Shown piece after piece: positions 8,976 to 18,101 of a stretch of DNA of 64,000 bases. The notes under the pieces are model-generated. The model did not search any database and was not told the origin of the DNA. It saw nothing but the letters and a program-made list of their open reading frames with translations. Within the stretch, counting starts at the first letter, position 1; the number at the start of each line of letters is the position of its first letter. Position numbers and translations under genes: made by a program. The stretch lies in contig NZ_CP077172.1 in NCBI RefSeq assembly GCF_050231725.1, forward strand, positions 1,302,001 through 1,366,000, given 5' to 3'. The DNA is from Fusobacterium nucleatum_L (GTDB lineage Bacteria; Fusobacteriota; Fusobacteriia; Fusobacteriales; Fusobacteriaceae).

Positions 8976-10799
8976 ATGAAAAGAGCAATTTTTTTAGATA
9001 GAGATGGGACAATAAATGTTGAAAAGGATTATATTTACAAAAGTGAAGACTTAGTCTTTGAGGAAGGCACAATAGAGGCTTTAAAAACATTTAAAAATTT
9101 AGGATATATTTTAATAGTTGTAAGTAATCAATCAGGTATAGCAAGAGGCTACTTCACAGAGGAAGATTTAAATATTTTTAACAATAATATGAATGAAATA
9201 TTAAAGAAAAATGGAATAGAAATCACAGAATTTTATTGCTGTCCTCATCATCCCGATGGGATAGGAGAGTATAAAAAAGTTTGTGAGTGCAGAAAGCCTA
9301 ACAATAAAATGATTGAAGATGCAATAAAAAAATATAATATAGATAGAGAAAAATCATATATGATAGGAGATAAAACTTCAGATATAGGGGCTGGACTTAA
9401 ATCAAAATTAAAGACAGTTCTTGTAAAAACAGGTTATGGTATAAAAGATATGGAAAAAATAGATAAAAATGAAACTTTAGTTTGTGAGAATTTAAAAGAT
9501 TTCTCTGAAATGTTAAAAAGAGAGAAATTAAATAAATTGATGTTTGAAGAGTTTTCAAAGAAAGTTGAAATTAAAAATGTTGTAATGGATAGTAGAAAAG
9601 CCACGGAAGGCTCGTTATTCTTTGCGATAAATAATGGAAATTTTTATATAAAAGATGTTTTAGAGAAGGGAGCTAGTCTTGTAATAGCTGATAATACAGA
9701 TATAAAAGATGAAAGAGTAGTCAAAGTTCAAGATACTATTGCTACTATGCAAGATTTAGCAACAAAATACAGAAAGAAATTAGATATAGAAGTTGTAGGG
9801 ATAACTGGAAGTAATGGTAAGACAACTACAAAAGATATAGTCTATTCCCTACTTTCTGTAAAAGCCAAGAGTCTAAAAACAGAAGGAAATTATAATAACC
9901 ATATAGGTTTACCTTATACTCTTTTAAGTGTGACAGATGAAGAGAGATTTGTTGTTTTGGAAATGGGAATGAGTTCTCTTGGAGAAATTAGAAGATTGGG
10001 AGAAATATCAAGTCCTGACTATGCAATAATAACTAATATAGGAGATTCTCACATTGAATTTTTAAAAACAAGGGATAATGTTTTTCAGGCAAAAACAGAA
10101 TTATTAGAGTTCGTTGATAAAGAAAATACTTTTGTTTGTGGAGATGATGCATATTTAACAAAGTTAGATGTAAATAAAATAGGATTTAATAAAAACAATT
10201 TATATATAATAGAAGATTATTCTTTTTCAGATAAGGGAAGTAAATTTGTTTTAGATGGAAAAGAATACGAAATGTCTTTGTTAGGAAAACACAATATTTC
10301 AAATGCTGCTATTGCAATAGAGTTAGTAAAAAAAATAGGTTTAACTGATGAAGAAATACAAAGAGGACTAAAAAATATAAAAATTAGTAATATGAGATTT
10401 CAAGAGATGAAAATAGGTGAAGATATCTATATCAATGATGCCTATAATGCAAGTCCAATGTCTATGAAGGCTGCAATAGATACTTTAAATGAGATTTATA
10501 ATGATAAGTACAAAATAGCTATCTTAGGAGATATGTTAGAGTTAGGTGAAAATGAAATAGATTATCACATAGATGTATTAAACTATTTGCTTGATAAGAA
10601 AATAAAATTAATATATTTATATGGTGAAAGAATGAAAAAAGCTTATGATATATTTATAAAAAATAAATCAGAAGAAAGTAGATTTTTCTACTATGCAACA
10701 AAAGAAGAAATAGTAGAAAATTTAAAAAATATAAAAATGGAAAAAGTTATTTTGCTTAAGGCATCAAGGGGAACTGCCTTAGAGGATATAATAAGATAA
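8976..10799 (+). CDS. murF: Fusion of GmhB-type HAD phosphatase and MurF ligase
   Basis: A 607-residue two-domain protein. Residues about 1-175 are a HAD-IIIA phosphatase like heptose-bisphosphate phosphatase GmhB: FLDRDGTINV (catalytic Asp pair), VVSNQSGIARG, a zinc-binding CPHHPDG/CECRKP pair, and MIGDKTSDI. Residues about 190-607 are MurF, UDP-MurNAc-tripeptide:D-Ala-D-Ala ligase, with VGITGSNGKTTTK for ATP, NYNNHIGLP, NDAYNASPMSM and GDMLELG. MurF adds D-Ala-D-Ala in the cytoplasm to complete the lipid II stem peptide. ATG 8976 is preferred over 8964 because GGAG lies 6 bases upstream. First gene of the mur-fts operon. The two activities belong to LPS heptose and murein synthesis respectively. 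Confidence 0.9.
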   Translation: MKRAIFLDRDGTINVEKDYIYKSEDLVFEEGTIEALKTFKNLGYILIVVSNQSGIARGYFTEEDLNIFNNNMNEILKKNGIEITEFYCCPHHPDGIGEYKKVCECRKPNNKMIEDAIKKYNIDREKSYMIGDKTSDIGAGLKSKLKTVLVKTGYGIKDMEKIDKNETLVCENLKDFSEMLKREKLNKLMFEEFSKKVEIKNVVMDSRKATEGSLFFAINNGNFYIKDVLEKGASLVIADNTDIKDERVVKVQDTIATMQDLATKYRKKLDIEVVGITGSNGKTTTKDIVYSLLSVKAKSLKTEGNYNNHIGLPYTLLSVTDEERFVVLEMGMSSLGEIRRLGEISSPDYAIITNIGDSHIEFLKTRDNVFQAKTELLEFVDKENTFVCGDDAYLTKLDVNKIGFNKNNLYIIEDYSFSDKGSKFVLDGKEYEMSLLGKHNISNAAIAIELVKKIGLTDEEIQRGLKNIKISNMRFQEMKIGEDIYINDAYNASPMSMKAAIDTLNEIYNDKYKIAILGDMLELGENEIDYHIDVLNYLLDKKIKLIYLYGERMKKAYDIFIKNKSEESRFFYYATKEEIVENLKNIKMEKVILLKASRGTALEDIIR

Positions 10800-10818
10800 T
10801 ATAAGGGGAAGGGTAATA

Positions 10819-11904
10819 ATGTTGTATTTTTTAGCTGAACATATAGCAAAAATAAGTTTTTTAAAATCAATTTACTTGAGAGCTTTTCTAGGTTTTGTGA
10901 TATCTTTTTGTATAGTTTTATTTGTGGGAAAACCATTTATAAAATATTTAAAAGTTAAAAAGTTTGGTGAAGAGATAAGAGATGATGGACCAAGCTCACA
11001 CTTCTCTAAAAAAGGGACTCCAACAATGGGAGGAGTTCTAATCATAGCAGCTGTACTTTTGACAAGTTTATTTATTAATGATTTAACAAACAGTTTGATA
11101 TTATTAGTGCTTATTTCTATGCTTATGTTTGCAGGAATTGGTTTTATAGATGACTATAGAAAATTTACAGTGAGTAAAAAAGGTTTGGCAGGAAAAAAGA
11201 AATTATTATTTCAAGGCTTAATAGGTTTGATTATATGGGCTTATTTATACTTTGTTGGATTTACAGCTAGACCAATGATAGATTTTTCATTGATTAATCC
11301 AATAAGTGCATACCCATATTATATAGGTTCTATTGGAATGTTTTTCTTAATTCAAATTGTACTTATGGGAACATCGAATGCAGTAAATATAACTGATGGA
11401 CTTGATGGATTAGCTATAATGCCTATGATAATTTGCTCAACAATCTTAGGAGTAGTTGCATATTTTACAGGACACACAGAATTGAGTTCTCACTTACATT
11501 TATTCTATACTGTTGGTTCAGGAGAATTGTCAGTTTTCTTATCAGCAGTTACAGGGGCAGGTTTAGGTTTTCTTTGGTATAATTGTTATCCTGCACAGAT
11601 ATTTATGGGAGATACAGGGTCACTTACTCTTGGAGGAATTTTAGGAGTAATTGCAATTATTTTAAAACAAGAATTAATGTTACCAATAATGGGATTTATA
11701 TTTGTTCTTGAAGCTTTATCGGTTATATTACAAGTTGGTTCATTTAAGTTAAGAGGAAAAAGAATTTTTAAAATGGCACCTATTCATCATCATTTTGAAT
11801 TAATGGGAATACCAGAGTCAAAAGTAACAATGAGATTTTGGATAGGAACACTTATATTTGGGATAATAGCTTTAGGTACAATTAAAATGAGAGGTATATT
11901 ATAA
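10819..11904 (+). CDS. mraY: Phospho-N-acetylmuramoyl-pentapeptide transferase MraY
   Basis: A 361-residue polytopic membrane enzyme that moves phospho-MurNAc-pentapeptide from UDP to undecaprenyl phosphate, making lipid I. About ten membrane segments are visible. Family signatures include the cytoplasmic FIDDYRK, the SNAVNITDGLDGLA loop with catalytic Asp, GDTGSLTLGG, and the APIHHHFE loop. Length is normal for the family. It follows the gmhB-murF fusion by 19 bases and overlaps the murD start by one base (TAATG), so translation is probably coupled. Confidence 0.97.
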   Translation: MLYFLAEHIAKISFLKSIYLRAFLGFVISFCIVLFVGKPFIKYLKVKKFGEEIRDDGPSSHFSKKGTPTMGGVLIIAAVLLTSLFINDLTNSLILLVLISMLMFAGIGFIDDYRKFTVSKKGLAGKKKLLFQGLIGLIIWAYLYFVGFTARPMIDFSLINPISAYPYYIGSIGMFFLIQIVLMGTSNAVNITDGLDGLAIMPMIICSTILGVVAYFTGHTELSSHLHLFYTVGSGELSVFLSAVTGAGLGFLWYNCYPAQIFMGDTGSLTLGGILGVIAIILKQELMLPIMGFIFVLEALSVILQVGSFKLRGKRIFKMAPIHHHFELMGIPESKVTMRFWIGTLIFGIIALGTIKMRGIL

Positions 11905-13202
11905 TGAAAAAAGCAATGATTTATGGATTAGGAATAAGTGGAACAGGGGCAAAAGAATTACTTGAAAAAGAAGGCTATGAAATTATTGTGGTTGATGACA
12001 AAAAGGCAATGACATCAGAGGAAGCATTAAATCATTTAGATAATCTAGAATTTTTTATTAAAAGTCCTGGAATACCATATAATACTCTTGTTAAAGAGGT
12101 TCAAAAAAGAGGAATAAAAATCTTAGATGAGATAGAAATAGCTTATAATTATATGATAGAAAAAGGATTAAAAACAAAAATTATTGCTATAACAGGAACT
12201 AATGGAAAAAGTACAACAACAGCAAAGATTTCAGATATGCTAAATTATGCAGGATATAAAGCTGCTTATGCTGGAAATATCGGAAGATCTCTTTCAGAAG
12301 TTTTATTAAAAGAAAAAGATTTAGATTTTATTTCATTGGAACTTAGCTCATTTCAATTAGAGAATATTGAAAATTTTAAGCCTTATATCTCTATGATAAT
12401 AAATATGGGACCTGATCATATAGAAAGATATAAGAGTTTTGATGAATATTATGAAACAAAATTTAATATAACAAAAAATCAAGAAGAAGATTTATTTTTT
12501 ATAGAAAATATAGATGATGTAGAGATTGAAAAAAGAGCAAAAGAAGTAAAAGCAAAAAGAATTTCTGTATCAAAAATTAAAAAAGCAGATATTTTTGTTA
12601 AAAATGAAAAAATATATGCAGAAGAAGATAGTATAATTGATGTAGATAAATTAAGTTTAAAAGGTATACATAACTTAGAAAACACTTTATTTATGGTTGC
12701 AACAGCTGAAATATTAAAGATAGATAGAGAAAAATTAAAAGAATTCTTAATGATTGCAACTCCACTTGAACATAGAACAGAACAGTTCTTTAACTATGGT
12801 AAAGTAAAATTTATAAATGATTCTAAGGCAACAAATGTAGATTCTACAAAATTCGCTATTGAAGCTAATAAAAATAGTATTTTAATCTGTGGTGGTTATG
12901 ATAAAGGTGTAGATTTAGCACCATTAGCAGAAATGATAAAGGAAAATATAAAAGAAGTTTATTTAATTGGAGTGATAGCTGATAAAATTGAAAGTGAACT
13001 TAAAAAGATAGGTTATGAAGATAACAAAATACATAAATTAGTAAATATAGAAAATTCTCTTCAAGATATGAAGAAAAGATTTACTAAGGATTCTGAAGAA
13101 GTTGTTTTACTTTCACCAGCAACTTCAAGTTATGACCAATTTAATTCTTTTGAGCATAGAGGAAAGGTTTTTAAAGAATTAGTTTTAAAAATTTTTGGGT
13201 AG
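11904..13202 (+). CDS. murD: UDP-N-acetylmuramoylalanine--D-glutamate ligase MurD
   Basis: A 432-residue cytoplasmic Mur ligase that adds D-Glu to UDP-MurNAc-L-Ala. It shows an N-terminal Rossmann glycine motif (YGLGISGTGAKELL), the ATP site AITGTNGKSTTT at about residue 95, the Mur-ligase LELSSFQLE and GPDHIERY segments, and a C-terminal domain with INDSKATNVDST and LLSPATSSYDQF. The start codon overlaps the mraY stop. The usual ftsW gene is not found between murD and murG. Confidence 0.96.
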   Translation: MKKAMIYGLGISGTGAKELLEKEGYEIIVVDDKKAMTSEEALNHLDNLEFFIKSPGIPYNTLVKEVQKRGIKILDEIEIAYNYMIEKGLKTKIIAITGTNGKSTTTAKISDMLNYAGYKAAYAGNIGRSLSEVLLKEKDLDFISLELSSFQLENIENFKPYISMIINMGPDHIERYKSFDEYYETKFNITKNQEEDLFFIENIDDVEIEKRAKEVKAKRISVSKIKKADIFVKNEKIYAEEDSIIDVDKLSLKGIHNLENTLFMVATAEILKIDREKLKEFLMIATPLEHRTEQFFNYGKVKFINDSKATNVDSTKFAIEANKNSILICGGYDKGVDLAPLAEMIKENIKEVYLIGVIADKIESELKKIGYEDNKIHKLVNIENSLQDMKKRFTKDSEEVVLLSPATSSYDQFNSFEHRGKVFKELVLKIFG

Positions 13203-13209
13203 GTGCAAA

Positions 13210-14274
13210 ATGAAAAAAGTAATGCTGACAACAGGAGGGACAGGAGGACATATATATCCTGCATTGGCTGTTGCCGATAAATTAGAACTTAAAAGTATAG
13301 AAACTGTATTTGTTGGAAGTACAGAACGTATGGAAAAAGATATAGTACCAGAAAGTGGGCATAGATTTATAGGTATAGATATTTCAGTTCCAAAGGGCTG
13401 GAGAAATATAATAAAATACTTAAAGGCAATAAAAATAGCTTATAAAATTATAAAAGAAGAAAAACCAGATGCAATTGTAGGTTTTGGAAATTACATATCT
13501 GTTCCTGTTATCGTAGCAGGTATATTACTTAGAAAAAAAATATATTTACAAGAACAAAATGTAAACATAGGCTTTGCAAATAAATTATTTTATAAAGTTG
13601 CAAAAATGACTTTCTTAGCTTTTGATAAAACTTATGATGATATTCCTATAAAAGCACAGAATAAGTTTAAGGTAACTGGAAATCCATTAAGAAAGGGAAT
13701 AGAGAATTTAAAATATCATACTGAAAGAGAAAAATTAGGAATAAAAGAAGATGAAAAAGTCTTGTTAATTACTGGAGGAAGCTTAGGAGCACAAGAAATA
13801 AACAATATAGTTATGAAATATTGGGAAAAATTATGTGCAGATAAGAAACTTAGAATTTACTGGGCAACAGGAAAGAATTTTGAGGAATTAAAAAAAGTTC
13901 AAAAAACTAAAAAAGAAGATGACAGAATAGAAACCTACTTTAATGATATGTTAAATGTTATGGCTGCAGCTGATTTAATGGTATGTAGAGCAGGAGCGTT
14001 AACTATATCTGAAATTATAGAGTTAGAAAAACCTGCAATTATAATTCCTTATGGTTCAATTAAGGTAGGACAATATGAAAACGCAAAAGCTCTTACAGAT
14101 TATAAAGCAGCTTATGTGTATACAAAATATGAATTAGATGATGCTATGAAAAAAGTGTTTGAAATTATTAGAAATGATGAAAAATTGAAAAAAATAAGAG
14201 CTAGGTTAAAACCATTAAAAAAACCTAATGCAGCTGAAGAAATTATAGCGAGTCTTGATATTTGGAGGAACTAA
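13210..14274 (+). CDS. murG: Lipid II synthase MurG (GlcNAc transferase)
   Basis: A 354-residue GT28 glycosyltransferase acting at the inner face of the membrane, adding GlcNAc to lipid I. The N-terminal TTGGTGGHIYPALAVAD motif and the C-terminal donor-binding region (TGGSLGAQEIN, CRAGALTISEI, IPYGSIKVGQYENAK) are clear. A longer frame opens with TTG at 13195, but ATG 13210 is preferred because it begins at the conserved KKVMLTTGGTGGH and has GGGTAGG upstream. It lies 7 bases after murD. Confidence 0.96.
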   Translation: MKKVMLTTGGTGGHIYPALAVADKLELKSIETVFVGSTERMEKDIVPESGHRFIGIDISVPKGWRNIIKYLKAIKIAYKIIKEEKPDAIVGFGNYISVPVIVAGILLRKKIYLQEQNVNIGFANKLFYKVAKMTFLAFDKTYDDIPIKAQNKFKVTGNPLRKGIENLKYHTEREKLGIKEDEKVLLITGGSLGAQEINNIVMKYWEKLCADKKLRIYWATGKNFEELKKVQKTKKEDDRIETYFNDMLNVMAAADLMVCRAGALTISEIIELEKPAIIIPYGSIKVGQYENAKALTDYKAAYVYTKYELDDAMKKVFEIIRNDEKLKKIRARLKPLKKPNAAEEIIASLDIWRN

Positions 14275-14278
14275 GTTA

Positions 14279-15661
14279 ATGGAAAAAATTTACTTTATTG
14301 GAATAAATGGAATAGGAATGAGTGGACTTGCAAAAATAATGAAGTGTAAAGGTTATGATGTAAAGGGAGCAGATATCTGTAGAAATTATGTAACAGAAGA
14401 ACTTTTATCAATGGGAATAACTGTATATAATGAACATGATGAAGAAAATGTAAAGGGAGCAGATTATGTAATAGCTTCAACTGCGATAAAAGAGAGTAAT
14501 CCTGAATATTCTTATGCTAAGACAAATGGAATAAAGATATTAAAAAGAGGAGAACTACTTGCTAAACTTTTAAATAGAGAAACAGGAATAGCAATAGCAG
14601 GAACACATGGGAAAACAACAACTTCATCTATGCTTTCGGCAGTGATGTTATCTAAAGATCCAACAATAGTTGTTGGTGGGATATTACCAGAAATAAAATC
14701 TAATGCCAGACCTGGGGAAAGTGAGTATTTTATAGCAGAGGCAGATGAAAGTGATAATTCATTTCTATTTATGAATCCTAAGTATTCAGTTATAACAAAT
14801 ATAGATGCTGACCACTTAGATGTACATGGAAATCTTGATAATATAAAGAAATCTTTTATAGAATTCATCTCACATACACAAAAGGAAGCTATAATATGTG
14901 CAGATTGCCAAAATTTAAAAGAAGTTTTAAAAACTTTACCAGATGGAAAAACAGTAACTACTTATTCGATAAAAGATGAAAATGCAAATATATATGCTAA
15001 AAATATCAGAGTAGTTGATAGAAAAACTATTTATGAATTCTATGTAAATGAAGAATTAATAGGAGAATTTTCTTTAAATATTCCTGGAGAACATAATATA
15101 CAAAATTCTTTACCTGTAATTTATTTAGCTCTAAAATTTGGAGTTAAAAAAGAGGATATTCAAGAAGCTTTAAATAAATTTAAGGGTTCAAAAAGAAGAT
15201 ATGATGTTTTGTTTGACAAAGAATTGGAAAATGGTTATGGAAATAAGACTAAAAGAGTTAGAATAGTTGATGATTATGCACATCATCCAACTGAAATAAA
15301 AGCTACTTTAAAAGCTATAAAAAGTATAGATAACTCAAGGTTGGTAGCTATATTTCAACCTCATAGATACAGTAGAGTTCACTTTTTGTTAGATGAATTT
15401 AAAGATGCTTTTAAAGATGTGGATAAAGTTATTCTTTTACCTATATATGCAGCAGGAGAAAAAAATGAATTTAATATTTCAAGTGAAGTATTAAAAGAAC
15501 ATATAAATCATGATAATATTGAAATCATGAATGAATGGAAAGATATAAAAAGATATGTATCAAAGGTCAAAAAAGATTCAACATATATCTTTATGGGAGC
15601 AGGGGATATATCAACTTTAGCTCATGAAATTGCAGAAAAATTGGAAGGAATGTCTGAATGA
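14279..15661 (+). CDS. murC: UDP-N-acetylmuramate--L-alanine ligase MurC
   Basis: A 460-residue Mur ligase that adds L-Ala to UDP-MurNAc, the first peptide step. It has the FIGINGIGMSGLA Rossmann start, ATP site AGTHGKTTTSSML (about residue 105), EADESDNSFLFM, ITNIDADHLD, and the C-terminal VDDYAHHPTEI and FQPHRYSR motifs typical of MurC. ATG 14279 is chosen over 14255 because GGAGG at 14264-14268 sits at the right distance and the conserved N-terminus starts there. It overlaps murB by 4 bases (ATGA). Confidence 0.97.
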   Translation: MEKIYFIGINGIGMSGLAKIMKCKGYDVKGADICRNYVTEELLSMGITVYNEHDEENVKGADYVIASTAIKESNPEYSYAKTNGIKILKRGELLAKLLNRETGIAIAGTHGKTTTSSMLSAVMLSKDPTIVVGGILPEIKSNARPGESEYFIAEADESDNSFLFMNPKYSVITNIDADHLDVHGNLDNIKKSFIEFISHTQKEAIICADCQNLKEVLKTLPDGKTVTTYSIKDENANIYAKNIRVVDRKTIYEFYVNEELIGEFSLNIPGEHNIQNSLPVIYLALKFGVKKEDIQEALNKFKGSKRRYDVLFDKELENGYGNKTKRVRIVDDYAHHPTEIKATLKAIKSIDNSRLVAIFQPHRYSRVHFLLDEFKDAFKDVDKVILLPIYAAGEKNEFNISSEVLKEHINHDNIEIMNEWKDIKRYVSKVKKDSTYIFMGAGDISTLAHEIAEKLEGMSE

Positions 15662-16503
15662 AAGTTTTTATAGAACAAGAAATGAAAAATTATTCAAATA
15701 TGAGAGTTGGTGGAAAAGCCAAAAAATTAATTATATTGGAAAATAAAGAAGATATAATTGAAGTGTTTAATGACAAAGATAACACTAATATATTCTTCTT
15801 AGGAAACGGAACAAATGTTTTATTTAGTGATGACTACATAGATAGAACTTTTGTTTGTACTAAAAAGTTAAATAAAATAGAAGATTTAGGAAATAATCTA
15901 GTTAAAGTTGAAACTGGTACAAACTTAAAAGATTTAACAGACTTTATGAAAAATAAAAATTATACTGGAATTGAAAGTTTATTTGGAATACCAGGTTCCA
16001 TTGGTGGACTTGTATATATGAATGGTGGAGCTTTTGGAACAGAAATATTTGATAGAATAGTATCTGTTGAAGTTTTTGATGAAAATCATCAAATAAGAGA
16101 AATCAAAAAAGAAGATTTAAAAGTAGCATATAGAAAAACAGAAATTCAAGATAAAAATTGGTTAGTACTAAATGCAACTTTTAAATTTGATAATGGTTTT
16201 GATGAAGCAAGAGTGAAAGAAATAAAAGGATTAAGAGAAAGTAAACATCCTCTAGACAAACCAAGTTTAGGAAGTACATTTAAAAATCCAGAAGGAGATT
16301 TTGCAGCAAGGTTAATTTCAGAATGTGGTTTAAAAGGGACAATAATTGGTAATGCTCAAATAGCAGAAAAGCACCCAAATTTTGTCCTAAATTTAGGCAA
16401 TGCTACATTTAAAGATATAACAGATATTCTAACATTGGTAAAAAAATCTGTTTTTGAAAAGTTTGGAATAAAATTAGAAGAAGAAATAATAATTGTTAGA
16501 TAA
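15658..16503 (+). CDS. murB: UDP-N-acetylenolpyruvoylglucosamine reductase MurB
   Basis: A 281-residue FAD enzyme that reduces UDP-GlcNAc-enolpyruvate to UDP-MurNAc with NADPH. The FAD-binding LGNGTNVLFSDD and ESLFGIPGSIGGLVYMNGGA stretches are present. The catalytic segment near the C-terminus (SLGSTFKNPEGDFAARLI) has Ser in the proton-donor position and the type II MurB arrangement. The start overlaps the murC stop by 4 bases, indicating coupling. Confidence 0.96.
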   Translation: MKVFIEQEMKNYSNMRVGGKAKKLIILENKEDIIEVFNDKDNTNIFFLGNGTNVLFSDDYIDRTFVCTKKLNKIEDLGNNLVKVETGTNLKDLTDFMKNKNYTGIESLFGIPGSIGGLVYMNGGAFGTEIFDRIVSVEVFDENHQIREIKKEDLKVAYRKTEIQDKNWLVLNATFKFDNGFDEARVKEIKGLRESKHPLDKPSLGSTFKNPEGDFAARLISECGLKGTIIGNAQIAEKHPNFVLNLGNATFKDITDILTLVKKSVFEKFGIKLEEEIIIVR

Positions 16504-16517
16504 GAGGCGAATAAAAA

Positions 16518-17381
16518 ATGAAGATAGCAGTTTTTATGGGAGGAACTTCCTCAGAAAAAGAAATTTCTTTAAAAAGTGGGGAAGCAGTATTAGAAAGTTT
16601 ACAAAAACAAGGCTATGATGCTTATGGGATTGTTTTAAATGAAAAAAATCAAGTATCAGCTTTTATTGATAATGATTATGATTTAGCATATTTAGTTCTG
16701 CATGGTGGAAATGGAGAAAATGGAAAGATACAAGCTGTACTAGATATTTTAGGGAAAAAGTATACTGGTTCTGGAGTACTTGCCAGTGCAATAACTATGG
16801 ATAAAAATAAAACTAAACAAATTGCACAAAATATTGGAATAAGAGTACCGAAAGCATATAAAACAGTTGAACAAATAGAAAGATACCCAGTTATAATAAA
16901 GCCAGTTAATGAAGGTTCTAGTAAAGGACTATTCTTATGTAATAATAAAGAAGAAGCAAAAGAAGCTGTTAAAAAATTAGCAAAGCCTATAATAGAAGAT
17001 TATATTGTTGGAGAAGAATTAACAGTTGGAGTTCTAAATGGAGAGGCTTTAGGAGTATTAAAAATAATTCCTCAAGCAGATGTATTATATGATTATGATT
17101 CAAAATATGCTAAGGGAGGTTCAATTCATGAATTTCCTGCAAAAATAGAAGATAAATCATATAAAGAAGCTATGAAAATAGCAGAAAAAATTCATAGGGA
17201 ATTTGGAATGAAAGGAGTTTCAAGAAGTGACTTTATACTAAGTGAAGGAGAACTTTATTTCTTAGAAGTAAATTCTTCACCTGGAATGACAAAAACAAGT
17301 TTAATTCCTGATTTGGCAACTCTTAAAGGTTATACTTTTGATGATGTTGTAAGAATTACAGTTGAAACATTTTTTAAATAA
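16518..17381 (+). CDS. ddl: D-alanine--D-alanine ligase Ddl
   Basis: A 287-residue ATP-grasp ligase that makes the D-Ala-D-Ala dipeptide used by MurF. Visible motifs: FMGGTSSEKEISLKSG at the N-terminus, LHGGNGENGKIQ, the ATP-grasp lysine and loop (IIKPVNEGSSKG), and the metal-binding C-terminus (FLEVNSSPGMTKTSL). It is slightly shorter than the about 305 residues common in the family but complete. Placement next to murB and upstream of ftsQ is typical of dcw clusters. Confidence 0.96.
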   Translation: MKIAVFMGGTSSEKEISLKSGEAVLESLQKQGYDAYGIVLNEKNQVSAFIDNDYDLAYLVLHGGNGENGKIQAVLDILGKKYTGSGVLASAITMDKNKTKQIAQNIGIRVPKAYKTVEQIERYPVIIKPVNEGSSKGLFLCNNKEEAKEAVKKLAKPIIEDYIVGEELTVGVLNGEALGVLKIIPQADVLYDYDSKYAKGGSIHEFPAKIEDKSYKEAMKIAEKIHREFGMKGVSRSDFILSEGELYFLEVNSSPGMTKTSLIPDLATLKGYTFDDVVRITVETFFK

Positions 17382-17393
17382 TTGGGAGAGCTA

Positions 17394-18101
17394 ATGAGTA
17401 TAAGATTGCTATTTTTAAGTGGAATAATCTATTTAATCTATATGTTGCCACAAAATTTCTTTAGATTGGACTATTTCAATATAAATAAAGTAAATATTAC
17501 AGATAATTCAAAAATGTTACAGAATGAATTGACAAAACTTGATGAAAAATTATATAATAAAAATATCATATATTTAGACAGCAATGAAATAAAAGACTTT
17601 TTAGAAAGAGATGTTAGAGTAGAGAGTGCGGTGGTTCAAAAGAGGTCTTTAGGAGAAATATTTATTGATGTTAAAGAAAAAGACTTATCTTACTATGCTG
17701 TTATAGGAAAAAATATTTATCTAACAGATAAAAAAGGGAAAATATTTGCTTATTTAAATGAAAAAGAAGTGGAGAAAGTTCCTTTTATCATTGCTAGTGA
17801 TAAAGAAGAAGTACAAGAAATATCAGAATTTTTAAATGAAATTTCAGATTTAGCAATTTTTAAAAAGATATCTCAAATATATAAAATAAAAGGAAAAGAA
17901 TTTGTTATAATTTTAGCTGATGGTGTAAAAATAAAGACTAATGGAATAGATAGTGATGATGAAGTAAATAAAGAAAAAGAAAGTAAAAGATATTTAATAG
18001 CAGAACAACTTTATTTTAATATGTCAAAGGAAAAAAAAATAGACTATATAGATTTAAGATTTAATGATTACATAATAAAATATTTAGGTGATGATAAATG
18101 A
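17394..18101 (+). CDS. ftsQ: FtsQ/DivIB-type division protein with POTRA domain
   Basis: A 235-residue protein with one N-terminal membrane helix (RLLFLSGIIYLIYMLP) and a periplasmic POTRA-like region (INKVNITDN, then FLERDVRVESAVVQKRSLGEIFIDVKEK). This pattern and the position just before ftsA identify a divergent FtsQ/DivIB, which links septal murein synthases to the divisome. ATG 17394 is favoured over TTG 17382 because GGGAGAG lies between them. The stop overlaps the ftsA start by 4 bases. Confidence 0.8.
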   Translation: MSIRLLFLSGIIYLIYMLPQNFFRLDYFNINKVNITDNSKMLQNELTKLDEKLYNKNIIYLDSNEIKDFLERDVRVESAVVQKRSLGEIFIDVKEKDLSYYAVIGKNIYLTDKKGKIFAYLNEKEVEKVPFIIASDKEEVQEISEFLNEISDLAIFKKISQIYKIKGKEFVIILADGVKIKTNGIDSDDEVNKEKESKRYLIAEQLYFNMSKEKKIDYIDLRFNDYIIKYLGDDK

